Below the pieces are notes generated by a model. It was not told the DNA's origin. It ran no database searches and saw nothing but the letters and a program-made list of their open reading frames with translations. 64,000 bases of DNA from Bacillus sp. FJAT-18017. GTDB lineage: Bacteria > Bacillota > Bacilli > Bacillales > Cytobacillaceae. The stretch spans positions 1,219,001-1,283,000 of the forward strand of contig NZ_CP012602.1 in NCBI RefSeq assembly GCF_001278805.1, read 5' to 3'. Each line of letters starts with the position of its first letter. The first letter of the stretch is position 1. This document shows positions 26,793-34,696 of this stretch, in pieces. A program made the translations under genes and the position numbers.

Positions 26793-26876
26793 TAATAATA
26801 GTAATCTTTAAAAACTGAACCATTTTAACGCTTTTTAGCTACCTGTTTCTGATCCATTGATACACATCTTAGGATT

Positions 26877-27917
26877 TTATACATTTACATATTTTAATTG
26901 ATTAATAAGGTGGCCCTCTATAAGTTTGGTGTCATCTGGGTGGAAAAGATGTGAGCTTTTTGGAAGGTAATAAAGGTCTTTTGGAAATGAAGAGCCTATA
27001 TTTTCATAGAAGTTGAGGACTGGGAGTACGTTGACATGAAAATCCTTTTCTCCATGCAGGAACGTGACTGGAAGGTCAAGTTTCTTAATTGAATTCTTGA
27101 AATTAAAACTGGATAGATCACGAATCAATATCATCTTTTTGTTGTACACAAGCTGAAATCCTTTAACAAATGTGTTATAGACATCTTTTAGTTTATAATC
27201 CTTCGACTGAAATAATTCCTTTGACGATTTCAGTAAACCGGGGTGTTTGATTTGTTCATCTGAATAAACCATACTATTAAATCTAGTCAGCCATTTTCTT
27301 AAAAGGCTCCATTGTTCATAGCTGTCTAAAAAAGGCGGTTCTCCGACAGATTCCAACTCATTTATTGCTTTTTTGTTTCCCCTTATTCTTGCCTGTTCTT
27401 TCGCCCACTTTAAAGCCAATCGATCGTTTTCATTCCAACTAATGATTTGGGAAATGCCCACATAAGCGTGGAACTTTTCAGGATGTTCACTCGCCAAATG
27501 CAGTCCGATAACACTGCCCCAAGAATGACCGGCAAGAAAGATTTTATGTTTGTTAAAACGGCTCCTGAGTAAATCGGTCAGTTCAGTTGCATCCGAAACG
27601 TATTGCCGAATGGTAAACGAGTCCTCGGACAAGTTGGGATGGTATGATTTCCCTGTCCCTCTTTGATCCCAGAAGACCAAAACAAAGTGTTTCACCAATT
27701 CCTTTGTATTGGTTGCAACTGTATAATCTTTCCCTCTAGATGCAATTCCCGGAATCGGCATCGAAGGGCCTCCGTGGAGGAACAAAAGAACAGGATTCTC
27801 AGGATTCTCTGCCTGGATTAAGATGGATTGGGACACGCCGCCAAGCGTTACTTCCTCAACTGAATCAATACCGCTTTCTCGTATTACAAAATCCGGTTTT
27901 ACCGCAAATAACTTCAA
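26877..27917 (-). CDS. Alpha/beta hydrolase, proline-iminopeptidase-like
   Basis: This ~346-residue hydrolase has the oxyanion segment LLFLHGGPSMP, the nucleophile elbow GHSWGSVIGLHLA, FWDQRGTGKS and a late acid/His pair (HGEKDFHV, KSSHLFHP). The HGGP plus DQRGTGKS combination is typical of proline iminopeptidase-like enzymes. The TTG at 27917 has a GGGTGTGG upstream and starts near the conserved region; the frame is open back to 27986. The substrate is unknown. It borders the pseudogene region on its 5' side. Confidence 0.8.
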   Translation of the reverse strand: MKLFAVKPDFVIRESGIDSVEEVTLGGVSQSILIQAENPENPVLLFLHGGPSMPIPGIASRGKDYTVATNTKELVKHFVLVFWDQRGTGKSYHPNLSEDSFTIRQYVSDATELTDLLRSRFNKHKIFLAGHSWGSVIGLHLASEHPEKFHAYVGISQIISWNENDRLALKWAKEQARIRGNKKAINELESVGEPPFLDSYEQWSLLRKWLTRFNSMVYSDEQIKHPGLLKSSKELFQSKDYKLKDVYNTFVKGFQLVYNKKMILIRDLSSFNFKNSIKKLDLPVTFLHGEKDFHVNVLPVLNFYENIGSSFPKDLYYLPKSSHLFHPDDTKLIEGHLINQLKYVNV

Positions 27918-28094
27918 CACGCCACACCCTGTCTGGAAAATTAACCCTTTTGTATGGATTATATAAGATTGCCTGTAATCAATCAATCGTTTGTTTGAAT
28001 TCTGAAAACCATCTGAGTTGAATTCATAATCTCCGAATTAATTTTATATGGAGCAGGGGGCAATTCTCGGCTTCTAATTAATAGCTCGGTTGTT

Positions 28095-28497
28095 ATATTA
28101 AACCGTTCTGTTTTTCTCCCTTTCTATTGTTTCGACTAAATTTTTCAAGTGTGGAAGTTAAGTAGGTATCAGCTCTTATGATAAAAACAGTTTTAATCTT
28201 ACTGTATTAATCGGGAAGTGTATGGCATTGTATAAGTCCGCTTTGTTCCATATGGGTGACGGCTGACTTTGGAAGGGATGAAATGCCGAGTCCCATGGCG
28301 ACACTCGCAGGATTGTTTCGAATGTACCGAATTCCATCACTTTTTGCGGTGTGATGTTTTGATCTTTATACCAAGCTTCAAGCCGTGTTCGATAACCACA
28401 GCCTTCGCTAAAGCATAAGAACGGTTCCACTTTCAATTCCTGCAGTGTGAATTTGTTCATATCTGAAATAAAACAAGCTCTTCTTGAAGTACTTCAT
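28095..28497 (-). pseudogene. LysR-type regulator remnant (C-terminal half)
   Basis: This minus-strand segment matches the C-terminal, effector-binding half of the intact LysR gene at 40645-41508. Shared peptide stretches include PFLCFSEGCGYR and WYKDQNITPQKVMEFG. There is a frameshift in the middle (ETILRVSPWDSAF against ETILRSVSVGLGVSF) and no DNA-binding domain. It is cut at about 28497, where it joins a betaine-transporter fragment. Confidence 0.88.
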
Positions 28498-28668
28498 ACG
28501 ATACAAATCCTTGATCAATTTTCCTGGGAGACGAGGGATATGGAAGCCGAAATGGTTTATATCCAAGAGGGGATGACTCCAGCTGAAGCTGCTGAAAAAT
28601 GGATAGCTGAAAATCCTGAGCTAGTAGCCAAGTGGACAGACGGTGCTCAGTAAGGTAATGGGGAAGTG
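28496..28668 (+). pseudogene. Fragment of betaine-binding domain (OpuAC-like)
   Basis: The plus-strand frame reads ILDQFSWETRDMEAEMVYIQ and WIAENPELVAKWTDGAQ, then a stop. It matches residues in the binding domain of the intact permease/binding-protein fusion at 61222-62949 (there ILDQFSWETGDMEAVMVYIQ and WISENQDLVAKWTNGAQ). Only about 50 codons remain, and they are fused to LysR-derived DNA in front. It is not functional. Confidence 0.9.
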
Positions 28669-28709
28669 TTTCTGCGGTTTTCGTGAGGCGGTGTTTTTTC
28701 GATAAATAA

Positions 28710-28960
28710 AGGCTCGTTCAATTAGGTGTATAAGCGTAAATGTTATTTGACTATTTCGACAAAAATAAGACTCATAAAAAGGTGGAAAAAATATCCGATA
28801 TCAAATAAAATAATGAGAACATTCCCTTTTTTAAGAATACAATTAAAATTTAGAAAATAATACAATGAGAGGTGCGTGCAACCTTTACTAAAGAAACTCG
28901 AAGAAGGCCTGATTGTAAAACTAATAACGGATCTTGTGTATGGAACATGTGGCATCAGAG
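28710..28960 (+). pseudogene. nanE remnant with its upstream region
   Basis: 28710-28872 is a diverged copy of the region upstream of nanE (12600-12763): TATAAGCG, TATTTCGACA and ATGAGAGGTGC are shared in order. It is followed by GTGCAACCTTTACTAAAGAA and by CTCGAAGAAGGCCTGATTGT, the diverged start of nanE (LLKKLEEGLIV against ILKKLEGGLIV). Homology then fades; possible scraps (GIR, VIYGY) suggest a large internal deletion. Confidence 0.75.
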
Positions 28961-29079
28961 TCATATATGGATACTTTACTTACAGAAGGAAGCCTATCGT
29001 TAATTTTAGCTGATTGGAGCCGAATTCAGCAGACGAATTTATCTGAGCCTAAATTAAAAGAAGAGGAGTAAAAATTTTT

Positions 29080-30339
29080 ATGAAAAAGAAATTAAAATTG
29101 TTTTTAACATCTCTTATAGCAATGGGTACGATTCTTGCTGCTTGTTCTAATGAAGAAGGATCAGCACCAGCTGATGATGGGAAAGTTAAAGGTGACATAA
29201 CAGTTTGGGTGCATCCTTATACAGAGAATGCAAAGGTTGAAGAAGAAATGTGGGGAAAAATGGTCGCGAACTTCAACAAGGAATTTCCTGATGTTGACGT
29301 TAAGATTGAAACACTTCCCTGGGCTAACCGGGACCAAAAAATATTAACGGCTTTGGCTGCAAACAATGGACCGGATGTATTCTATGCAATTCCTGACCAA
29401 ATGCCGCAATATGCAGAAGCAGGAATGCTTTTAGAGCTAAATCCTTACATAAAAGATTCTGATTTAGAAGGATTTGTAGATTCAGCATTGGTTTCAACAA
29501 CTTGGAAGGATAAATTATATGGCCTTCCAATTTTACAGTCATCCGTTACATTCATCTACAATCAAGACATCATTAAAGCAATTGGAGAGGACCCTAACAA
29601 ACTTCCTAAAACCTGGGACGAATTTGAAGCTTGGGCTAAAAAAGCGAAAGATGCGGGATTCTATGCTATGAACTATCCTGGCGGCGGTTCCTTGAACTTA
29701 ACAATTTACCCATGGATTTGGCAAGCTGGCGGAGATGTACTAACTCGGAACGGCGAAATTAAAATCAATAGCGCTGAAAGCGTTGAAGCGTTTGAATTCA
29801 TTAATAATATGTATAAAAACGGATACATCCCTAAAGATTCAATTACTGCAAACGAGCATACTACGGAGTGGTACGGTGGAGAAATGTTAGCTGTTCTAGG
29901 TTCAGGTATCGATGTAACGAGCCTTATAAAGGAAGGTGAATTTGATTTTGTCATTGGACCGCCTTTACAAAATAAAGAGCAACTAACGTATGGTACAACA
30001 GGAATGTTTGTTGTTCCTTCTAACAGCGATAATCCAGATGCAGCTGCTGAGTTCCTAAAATCGATAACAAGTACTGACAACCAAAGGATCTTTGGTGAAG
30101 TGACACAATATATCCCATCTAGGGAAGATGCGAAAGATATCTTTGCTGATAATCCGCACATGGCTCAATTGGCTTCTTACACCGAATTTGTATTACCTGG
30201 TGTTATTCATCCGTCAGGACGTACCATTATGCCTCATATCCAAGCTCAAGTTCAAGCAATGATGGCAGGGGACGTAACTCCTAAGGAAGCAGCTGATGCA
30301 GCATCGAAAGCAATTAAAGCCGAACTTGATAAACAGTAA
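29080..30339 (+). CDS. Sugar ABC transporter substrate-binding lipoprotein (orphan)
   Basis: This 419-residue maltose-type solute-binding protein has a lipoprotein signal (GTILAACSNEE, Cys22). Typical features: GDITVWVHPYTENAKVEEE, ANNGPDVFYAI, WKDKLYGLPI and NPDAAAEFLKSI. It is not a close paralogue of the binding protein at 13589. No permease or ATPase follows, and it sits between nanE and propeller pseudogene fragments, so it is probably the surviving gene of a decayed second sugar locus. It may serve an importer elsewhere. RBS AGAGGAG is 14 nt upstream of the ATG. Confidence 0.9.
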   Translation: MKKKLKLFLTSLIAMGTILAACSNEEGSAPADDGKVKGDITVWVHPYTENAKVEEEMWGKMVANFNKEFPDVDVKIETLPWANRDQKILTALAANNGPDVFYAIPDQMPQYAEAGMLLELNPYIKDSDLEGFVDSALVSTTWKDKLYGLPILQSSVTFIYNQDIIKAIGEDPNKLPKTWDEFEAWAKKAKDAGFYAMNYPGGGSLNLTIYPWIWQAGGDVLTRNGEIKINSAESVEAFEFINNMYKNGYIPKDSITANEHTTEWYGGEMLAVLGSGIDVTSLIKEGEFDFVIGPPLQNKEQLTYGTTGMFVVPSNSDNPDAAAEFLKSITSTDNQRIFGEVTQYIPSREDAKDIFADNPHMAQLASYTEFVLPGVIHPSGRTIMPHIQAQVQAMMAGDVTPKEAADAASKAIKAELDKQ

Positions 30340-30449
30340 AAAAAGTTTTCCAAATAAAGTGTATTATTCCTGGTGTTTAGGCTCAAACTATCTAAATTTG
30401 CAACTAGCATCCCATTTGAGCCTTTCGAATGTTATTAAAACTTTACTTT

Positions 30450-30535
30450 TTACCATTTACAACTTCTAATGTTTCTGGGTTTCGCGCAAAAATCATGTTA
30501 TTTGCTGCCCCCCATAATAACCCGTCAGTTGCTAA
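30450..30535 (-). pseudogene. Inverted fragment of a propeller C-like gene
   Basis: Read on the minus strand this gives TDGLLWGAANNMIFARNPET and LEVV, matching PDGLLWGAADNMIFALNPET in paralogue C. The frame breaks on both sides. Its orientation is opposite to the 3'-end remnant beside it. Confidence 0.85.
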
Positions 30536-30540
30536 GTTTA

Positions 30541-30590
30541 CTTAAAAAATACAGTAGATTATGCTTTTAAGCATAGAAGATCCCCCCTTT
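30541..30590 (+). pseudogene. 3'-end remnant of a propeller C-like gene
   Basis: AAAAATACAGTAGATTATGC and GCTTTTAAGCATAGAAGATC correspond to the last codons, stop and start of the terminator of paralogue C (23450-23495, AAAAAGATGCAGTAGATATT). It is in plus orientation and non-coding now. Confidence 0.75.
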
Positions 30591-30650
30591 TTGGCAGATG
30601 GTTTCTTGTTGATTCCAAACTACCAAAAAGTGGGGGGATTTTCTTTTTTT
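30578..30650. terminator. Bidirectional terminator inherited from the propeller remnant
   Basis: GATCCCCCC..TTTTT pairs with AAAAAGTGGGGGGATT. T-runs on both strands let it end the minus-strand deacetylase gene as well. Confidence 0.75.
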
Positions 30651-30665
30651 CTATTCTGTTTCTTT

Positions 30666-33173
30666 TTACTCTTGGCCGCTGTAGCTGATCAGGTTGGTGA
30701 AGATCCTATACCCCCCAGGTACCTGCCCCTGAATCTGACGGTAGAAGACGAGGTTCGTATATAGGTAGGTTCCTTCACCGTACTTGGCCATGAGGATGCC
30801 GCCGTCGAATGGTGCTTCGCCTGGATCTTGCATGCTGACGAATGTTTCGTATTCAGGCGCCCATGCCATTGGGTAGTAAAGTCCGCGTTCTTGAACCCAG
30901 CCGGCCCAGTCGCTGTCGCCGATTTTATTCGGGTAGTTGAACAGCGGCGATTCCGGCTTCAAGACATTGACTGCTGCGTTCTCATCGGTGACCCTCCATT
31001 TGATGGATGGGTTTCCGATCGTTAATGGATATGGAGCGGTTGTATCCTTATTCCAGCCGTCTCCCGGCTTGTGGTACTGGACAACAAGGTGTCCGCCATT
31101 TGCGACATACTCTTTCAGTCGTTCATTGTTTGCCTGCAGGTCAGGACGAGACAGGTAGGCGCGGATGCCGGTTACGATTGTATCGTATTGGCTCAAGTCT
31201 GCGGAAGCAAGGTCCGCTTCAGTCAGTTTTGTGATATTAAGGCCGGTGTTGGCAAGGTAATCGGCAACCATGTCAAAGCCGCTGTCGATATAGCCAATCT
31301 TCAGGTTCGGGTCAGTCAGCAATTCAAATGCCACGCCGTTCACCTTGGCCCCATACAGATAATAGAAGGTACCGATATGGTCATAGTTGATTTCCTGGAC
31401 GGTTGCGTCGAATGTTTTGCCGTTTACTTCGGCAGCTGCATCAATCTCGAACTTGCCATCCTCAATATCTGCAGGCGGTATAAGTGTGAATTTAACCTCT
31501 TTTTCCTCAAGCTTTTTCGAAAAATCAACTGCTACGCTTGAAGGTGAAACGCCCCAGCCTTCAGGTACAGTCAAGGAAACGTTCGCAGTAGCTGCTCCGC
31601 TTCGGAAGTTCTTTACCTTTACAGAAACAGGAACTTCTTTTTGTACATTGGCTGTGTTCACGACAATATCCTCAGGTGACAGTGTCAGGCCGACATCAGG
31701 AAGGACTGCGACTGTGCCCTCGAGCTGCTTGATCTGGGTGGTCTTCGCGCCTTTTTCCTCAAAGCTTACCTTTGCCTGGATGGCAGGATCCACATATGCA
31801 TGGTAGAAATCCGCGTTATCCGGAACGGTTACCTCAAAGGATACTGTTCCTGATTCACCAGCACTAAGCTTAAGGTTAGAAGATTCACCAGACACAGTCC
31901 AGCCTTCAGGAACAACCAGCTCGGCCGCTGCATTTTTCAGCGTTTGGCTGCCGTTGTTGGTAAGCGTCACAGTAACCGTTGTTGTTTGGCCTTTTGTAAG
32001 GATGTTTTCTTTTGCCACTGCTTCAACGTCAAGGCTGGAAGCGACAAAGCTTGCCTCCTGGAGCTGCTCCGATTTCAAGGAAAGCTTGTGAAGCAGGTCA
32101 TTTTTCAGTGCTTCATCAATGTTTTTCTCTTCAGTTTTGGCAAGAAGTCTTTCAACATCCTTCAGTGCCTTCTGTGTTTTTGTAAAAACGGCCTCTCTGC
32201 TTGGATAAGCATCGATAATTGAATCAAGGTCATTCTGAAGCTTTGTAAACTGGACCTTCAAATCATTTGCGTTCTTTGGAAGAACATTGGCCCATTCCGT
32301 AAAGTTGTAAGGAATTCCTGCAAACAGATCGTTGCTGCCGTTTGTATCAACAGCAGTTTGAGTCAGTTTCAGGTGAGCCTGCCTTGGAGCGACCGGAATA
32401 TCATTGCCCATTCCCTGGCTCTTGTGCATATAGCGGGATGCTTCGCCAAGCTGAGGGTAGGACATTTGGTAAATTGGGTCATACATTCCGATTTCAATTG
32501 AAGTTGTTGCTTCGTCCTTTGAAACTGGCAAGTAATACTTTTTAACCTGCCATACATTCAACCCTTCTTTTAGCTGGTTGGGAAAAATTGTTGGGTCGGC
32601 AGCATCCTTGAACGCTTTTTCGCTAAGAATGTTGATTAAGCGGTGGTGTCCATGCTGGGTGTCCACGTTCAGGAATGAAGGCATGACGATATCTGGCTGA
32701 TACGTCCTAATAAAGCGGATGAGTCTTTCGTATGTAACTTCCTCACCCCATTTTTCCAGAGTTTCGTCCGGACTTTTAGAAAAACCGAAGTCGTAAATTT
32801 CGTCAGAGGTGGTTTCGCTGAGATGATAGGCTTTAACGCCAGTGATTTTGGCGGCTTCAATCATTTCGCGTGAACGAATGATTCCAAGGCCATTGTCCAG
32901 TTCAGGACCAATTTCATTTTGTCCGCCCTCTCCTCGGTTGGCAATCAGGCTTGCTGTTTTGACGCCAAGTCCACGGGAAAGATATGCCAGAAGATCGCTT
33001 CGTTCATCATCGGGGTGGGCTCCAGTATTAACAAATGTAACAGTCGTCCCGAGCGGTTTTACTACATTCCAAAGATCAACATCCGGCTCATTCGCCTTGG
33101 CAGAGCTGTTCGAAAAAGGAATTAACGTAATAATCAATAGAAGTGAAAGCAGTACACTCAAAAACTTTTTCAT
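30666..33173 (-). CDS. Secreted PIG-L family deacetylase with NEW3 and GATase-like domains
   Basis: This ~835-residue exported enzyme probably removes N-acetyl groups from GlcNAc-type sugars using zinc. Signal peptide 1-27; PIG-L motif GAHPDDE at residues 51-57, with a QHGHHRL zinc-ligand loop later. The middle carries two NEW3/CARDB-like beta domains (TVTVTLTNNGSQTLKNAAAE and VPVSVKVKNFRSGAATANVS). The C-terminal ~230 residues resemble a ThuA/GATase-like fold (YDTIVTGIRAYLSRPD, GGHLVVQYHKPG). ATG 33173 follows AAAGGGG; the frame extends 13 codons further. It is divergent from the ROK regulator and shares its operator region. Confidence 0.85.
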   Translation of the reverse strand: MKKFLSVLLSLLLIITLIPFSNSSAKANEPDVDLWNVVKPLGTTVTFVNTGAHPDDERSDLLAYLSRGLGVKTASLIANRGEGGQNEIGPELDNGLGIIRSREMIEAAKITGVKAYHLSETTSDEIYDFGFSKSPDETLEKWGEEVTYERLIRFIRTYQPDIVMPSFLNVDTQHGHHRLINILSEKAFKDAADPTIFPNQLKEGLNVWQVKKYYLPVSKDEATTSIEIGMYDPIYQMSYPQLGEASRYMHKSQGMGNDIPVAPRQAHLKLTQTAVDTNGSNDLFAGIPYNFTEWANVLPKNANDLKVQFTKLQNDLDSIIDAYPSREAVFTKTQKALKDVERLLAKTEEKNIDEALKNDLLHKLSLKSEQLQEASFVASSLDVEAVAKENILTKGQTTTVTVTLTNNGSQTLKNAAAELVVPEGWTVSGESSNLKLSAGESGTVSFEVTVPDNADFYHAYVDPAIQAKVSFEEKGAKTTQIKQLEGTVAVLPDVGLTLSPEDIVVNTANVQKEVPVSVKVKNFRSGAATANVSLTVPEGWGVSPSSVAVDFSKKLEEKEVKFTLIPPADIEDGKFEIDAAAEVNGKTFDATVQEINYDHIGTFYYLYGAKVNGVAFELLTDPNLKIGYIDSGFDMVADYLANTGLNITKLTEADLASADLSQYDTIVTGIRAYLSRPDLQANNERLKEYVANGGHLVVQYHKPGDGWNKDTTAPYPLTIGNPSIKWRVTDENAAVNVLKPESPLFNYPNKIGDSDWAGWVQERGLYYPMAWAPEYETFVSMQDPGEAPFDGGILMAKYGEGTYLYTNLVFYRQIQGQVPGGYRIFTNLISYSGQE

Positions 33174-33243
33174 CTTTGTAACCCCTTTCATTTTGGTTTG
33201 CATTACCCCCATGTTCCTCTCCTTTCGTACGAATTTTATAGAT

Positions 33244-33268
33244 AGTTAGTTAATGAGGTTAACCAACT
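33244..33268. promoter_or_regulatory. Candidate ROK operator 1 (deacetylase side)
   Basis: TTAGTTAA-TGAGG-TTAACCAA is an imperfect palindrome 70-95 nt upstream of the deacetylase gene. It resembles the second palindrome at 33429. Confidence 0.4.
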
Positions 33269-33396
33269 GCCTATTTTCCCTCACTTAAGAAATAGCATAG
33301 GATAGACATGAAAGTAAATATTGCAATATTGGGAAAATTAAAAATAGTAGTTAAGTCCTATTATTCATTTGTCGAATGAATTTTGAATATTAAATA

Positions 33397-33425
33397 TTGT
33401 CAGCGGTTACATGGTTGGGTTATAT
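33397..33425 (+). promoter_or_regulatory. Promoter with overlapping cre site for the ROK/ABC operon
   Basis: TTGTCA (33397-33402), a 17-nt spacer and TTATAT (33420-33425). TGTCAGCGGTTACA (33398-33411) fits the cre consensus with one mismatch and covers the -35 box, so CcpA would block this promoter when glucose is present. Confidence 0.6.
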
Positions 33426-33428
33426 TGG

Positions 33429-33453
33429 GGTTAATTAGTGAAGTTTACTAACC
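33429..33453 (+). promoter_or_regulatory. Candidate ROK operator 2
   Basis: TTAGT-GAAGTTT-ACTAA, inside a longer GGTTA...ACTAACC palindrome, lies just after the predicted transcription start and 23 nt before the ROK gene. It is well placed for autorepression. Confidence 0.5.
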
Positions 33454-33475
33454 AATTTAATAAGGCCGTGATTGT

Positions 33476-34678
33476 ATGAACACAAATGGAATGACGATCA
33501 AGCTGAACAACAAGAAAATAGTCCTTACTTGCATTAAGGAAAATTCCCCTATTTCGAGGACGGAAATATCAAGCAGGATTTCTATCAGTAAACCGACTGT
33601 CTCTCTTCTGGTGGATGAACTGATTAAAGAAAACTGGGTGTTTGAAAAAGGAATTGGCGAGGCTTCCACGCAAGGAGGCAGAAGGCCAATCCAGCTTTAT
33701 TTTAACGAGAAGGCTCATTATATTATCGGAGCCGATATTGGCGGTACAAAAGTGAAAACGGTCATTTGTGATTTGGGCGGCAAGATCCTTGCCTCGAGCA
33801 GCTTCAAGACGCAGTCTTTTTTGGAAAAAGGGCTGTTAAAGCAGATTGGCAAGGAAGTTGACGTGCTGATTCAGAAAAGCGGTATTGATTCTGCGAAAAT
33901 TCTTGGAATGGGTGCAGGTGTACCAGGTATTACCGAGACCCAGCGGGGAGTCGTAGTCGAAGCGCCGAGCCTCAACTGGGTGCGCTACCCGTTTATTACG
34001 GAAGCGAAGGAAATCTTTCCGTTTCCGGTCTACGTCGATAACGATGTAAATGTCGCTGCCCTTGGGGAGCAATGGCTTGGCAATGCTAGAAGTAAGGAGA
34101 ATGTACTGTTCATTGCGGTGGGCACAGGGATCGGCAGCGGGATCATTATCCACAACAAGCTGTACCGGGGCGGGGCATCGGCCGCCGGGGAGATCGGCTA
34201 TATGGTCACCGACAAAAATGAAATGAAGAGCGACTTTAAGCCTGTTTTCCACCGATATGGCTACCTTGAAAGCGTCGCCGGTGGAAAAGCCATCGGCACG
34301 AAGCTGACAAACGAAATCCTTAAACAGCCCGGCCATCCTCTACATCAGGAAGCAAAGGCGGGAGAGCTGCCCGGCGAAATGGCGTTTAAGCTTGCAAAGA
34401 CCGGCGACCGGACGGCGCGGACCGTTCTGGCCGATGTGGTTGAGCACTTGGCATATGGCATTATTAACGCTGCAAGTCTATTAAATCCGGAAGTGATTAT
34501 TTTGGGAGGTGGTGTCTTCAAATCTGCTGAAATGCTAATGCCTGATCTGCGGAAAATTGTGAATCAATATTTACCTAGTCAAGTAGAATTAAAGGTTTCG
34601 AAGCTAGGTGACAACGCAGGGGCATTAGGTGCTGTCTCTTTGTTTATGCGGGAATACGAAAGCATCATCAAATTTTAA
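33476..34678 (+). CDS. ROK-family transcriptional repressor (NagC/XylR type)
   Basis: This 400-residue regulator has an N-terminal winged helix (ISRTEISSRISISKPTVSLLVDEL) and a sugar-kinase-like ROK domain (YIIGADIGGTKVKTVICDLGG, GMGAGVPGI, FIAVGTGIGSGIII). The zinc motif CxCGxxGCxE usual in the family is replaced by HRYGYLESV, so the structural zinc is probably lost. It probably senses the sugar imported by the ABC system encoded 18 nt downstream. No strong ribosome binding site is visible at ATG 33476. Confidence 0.88.
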   Translation: MNTNGMTIKLNNKKIVLTCIKENSPISRTEISSRISISKPTVSLLVDELIKENWVFEKGIGEASTQGGRRPIQLYFNEKAHYIIGADIGGTKVKTVICDLGGKILASSSFKTQSFLEKGLLKQIGKEVDVLIQKSGIDSAKILGMGAGVPGITETQRGVVVEAPSLNWVRYPFITEAKEIFPFPVYVDNDVNVAALGEQWLGNARSKENVLFIAVGTGIGSGIIIHNKLYRGGASAAGEIGYMVTDKNEMKSDFKPVFHRYGYLESVAGGKAIGTKLTNEILKQPGHPLHQEAKAGELPGEMAFKLAKTGDRTARTVLADVVEHLAYGIINAASLLNPEVIILGGGVFKSAEMLMPDLRKIVNQYLPSQVELKVSKLGDNAGALGAVSLFMREYESIIKF

Positions 34679-34696
34679 TTTATAGGGGGAATATTT

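Noticed and set aside
28176..28460. 94-codon minus-strand frame as an intact gene
   Set aside because: It is the frameshifted C-terminal part of a LysR gene with an intact relative at 40645.
28447..28653. 68-codon plus-strand frame as a novel small gene
   Set aside because: Its first part is reversed LysR DNA and its second part a truncated betaine-binding domain; a chimeric pseudogene.
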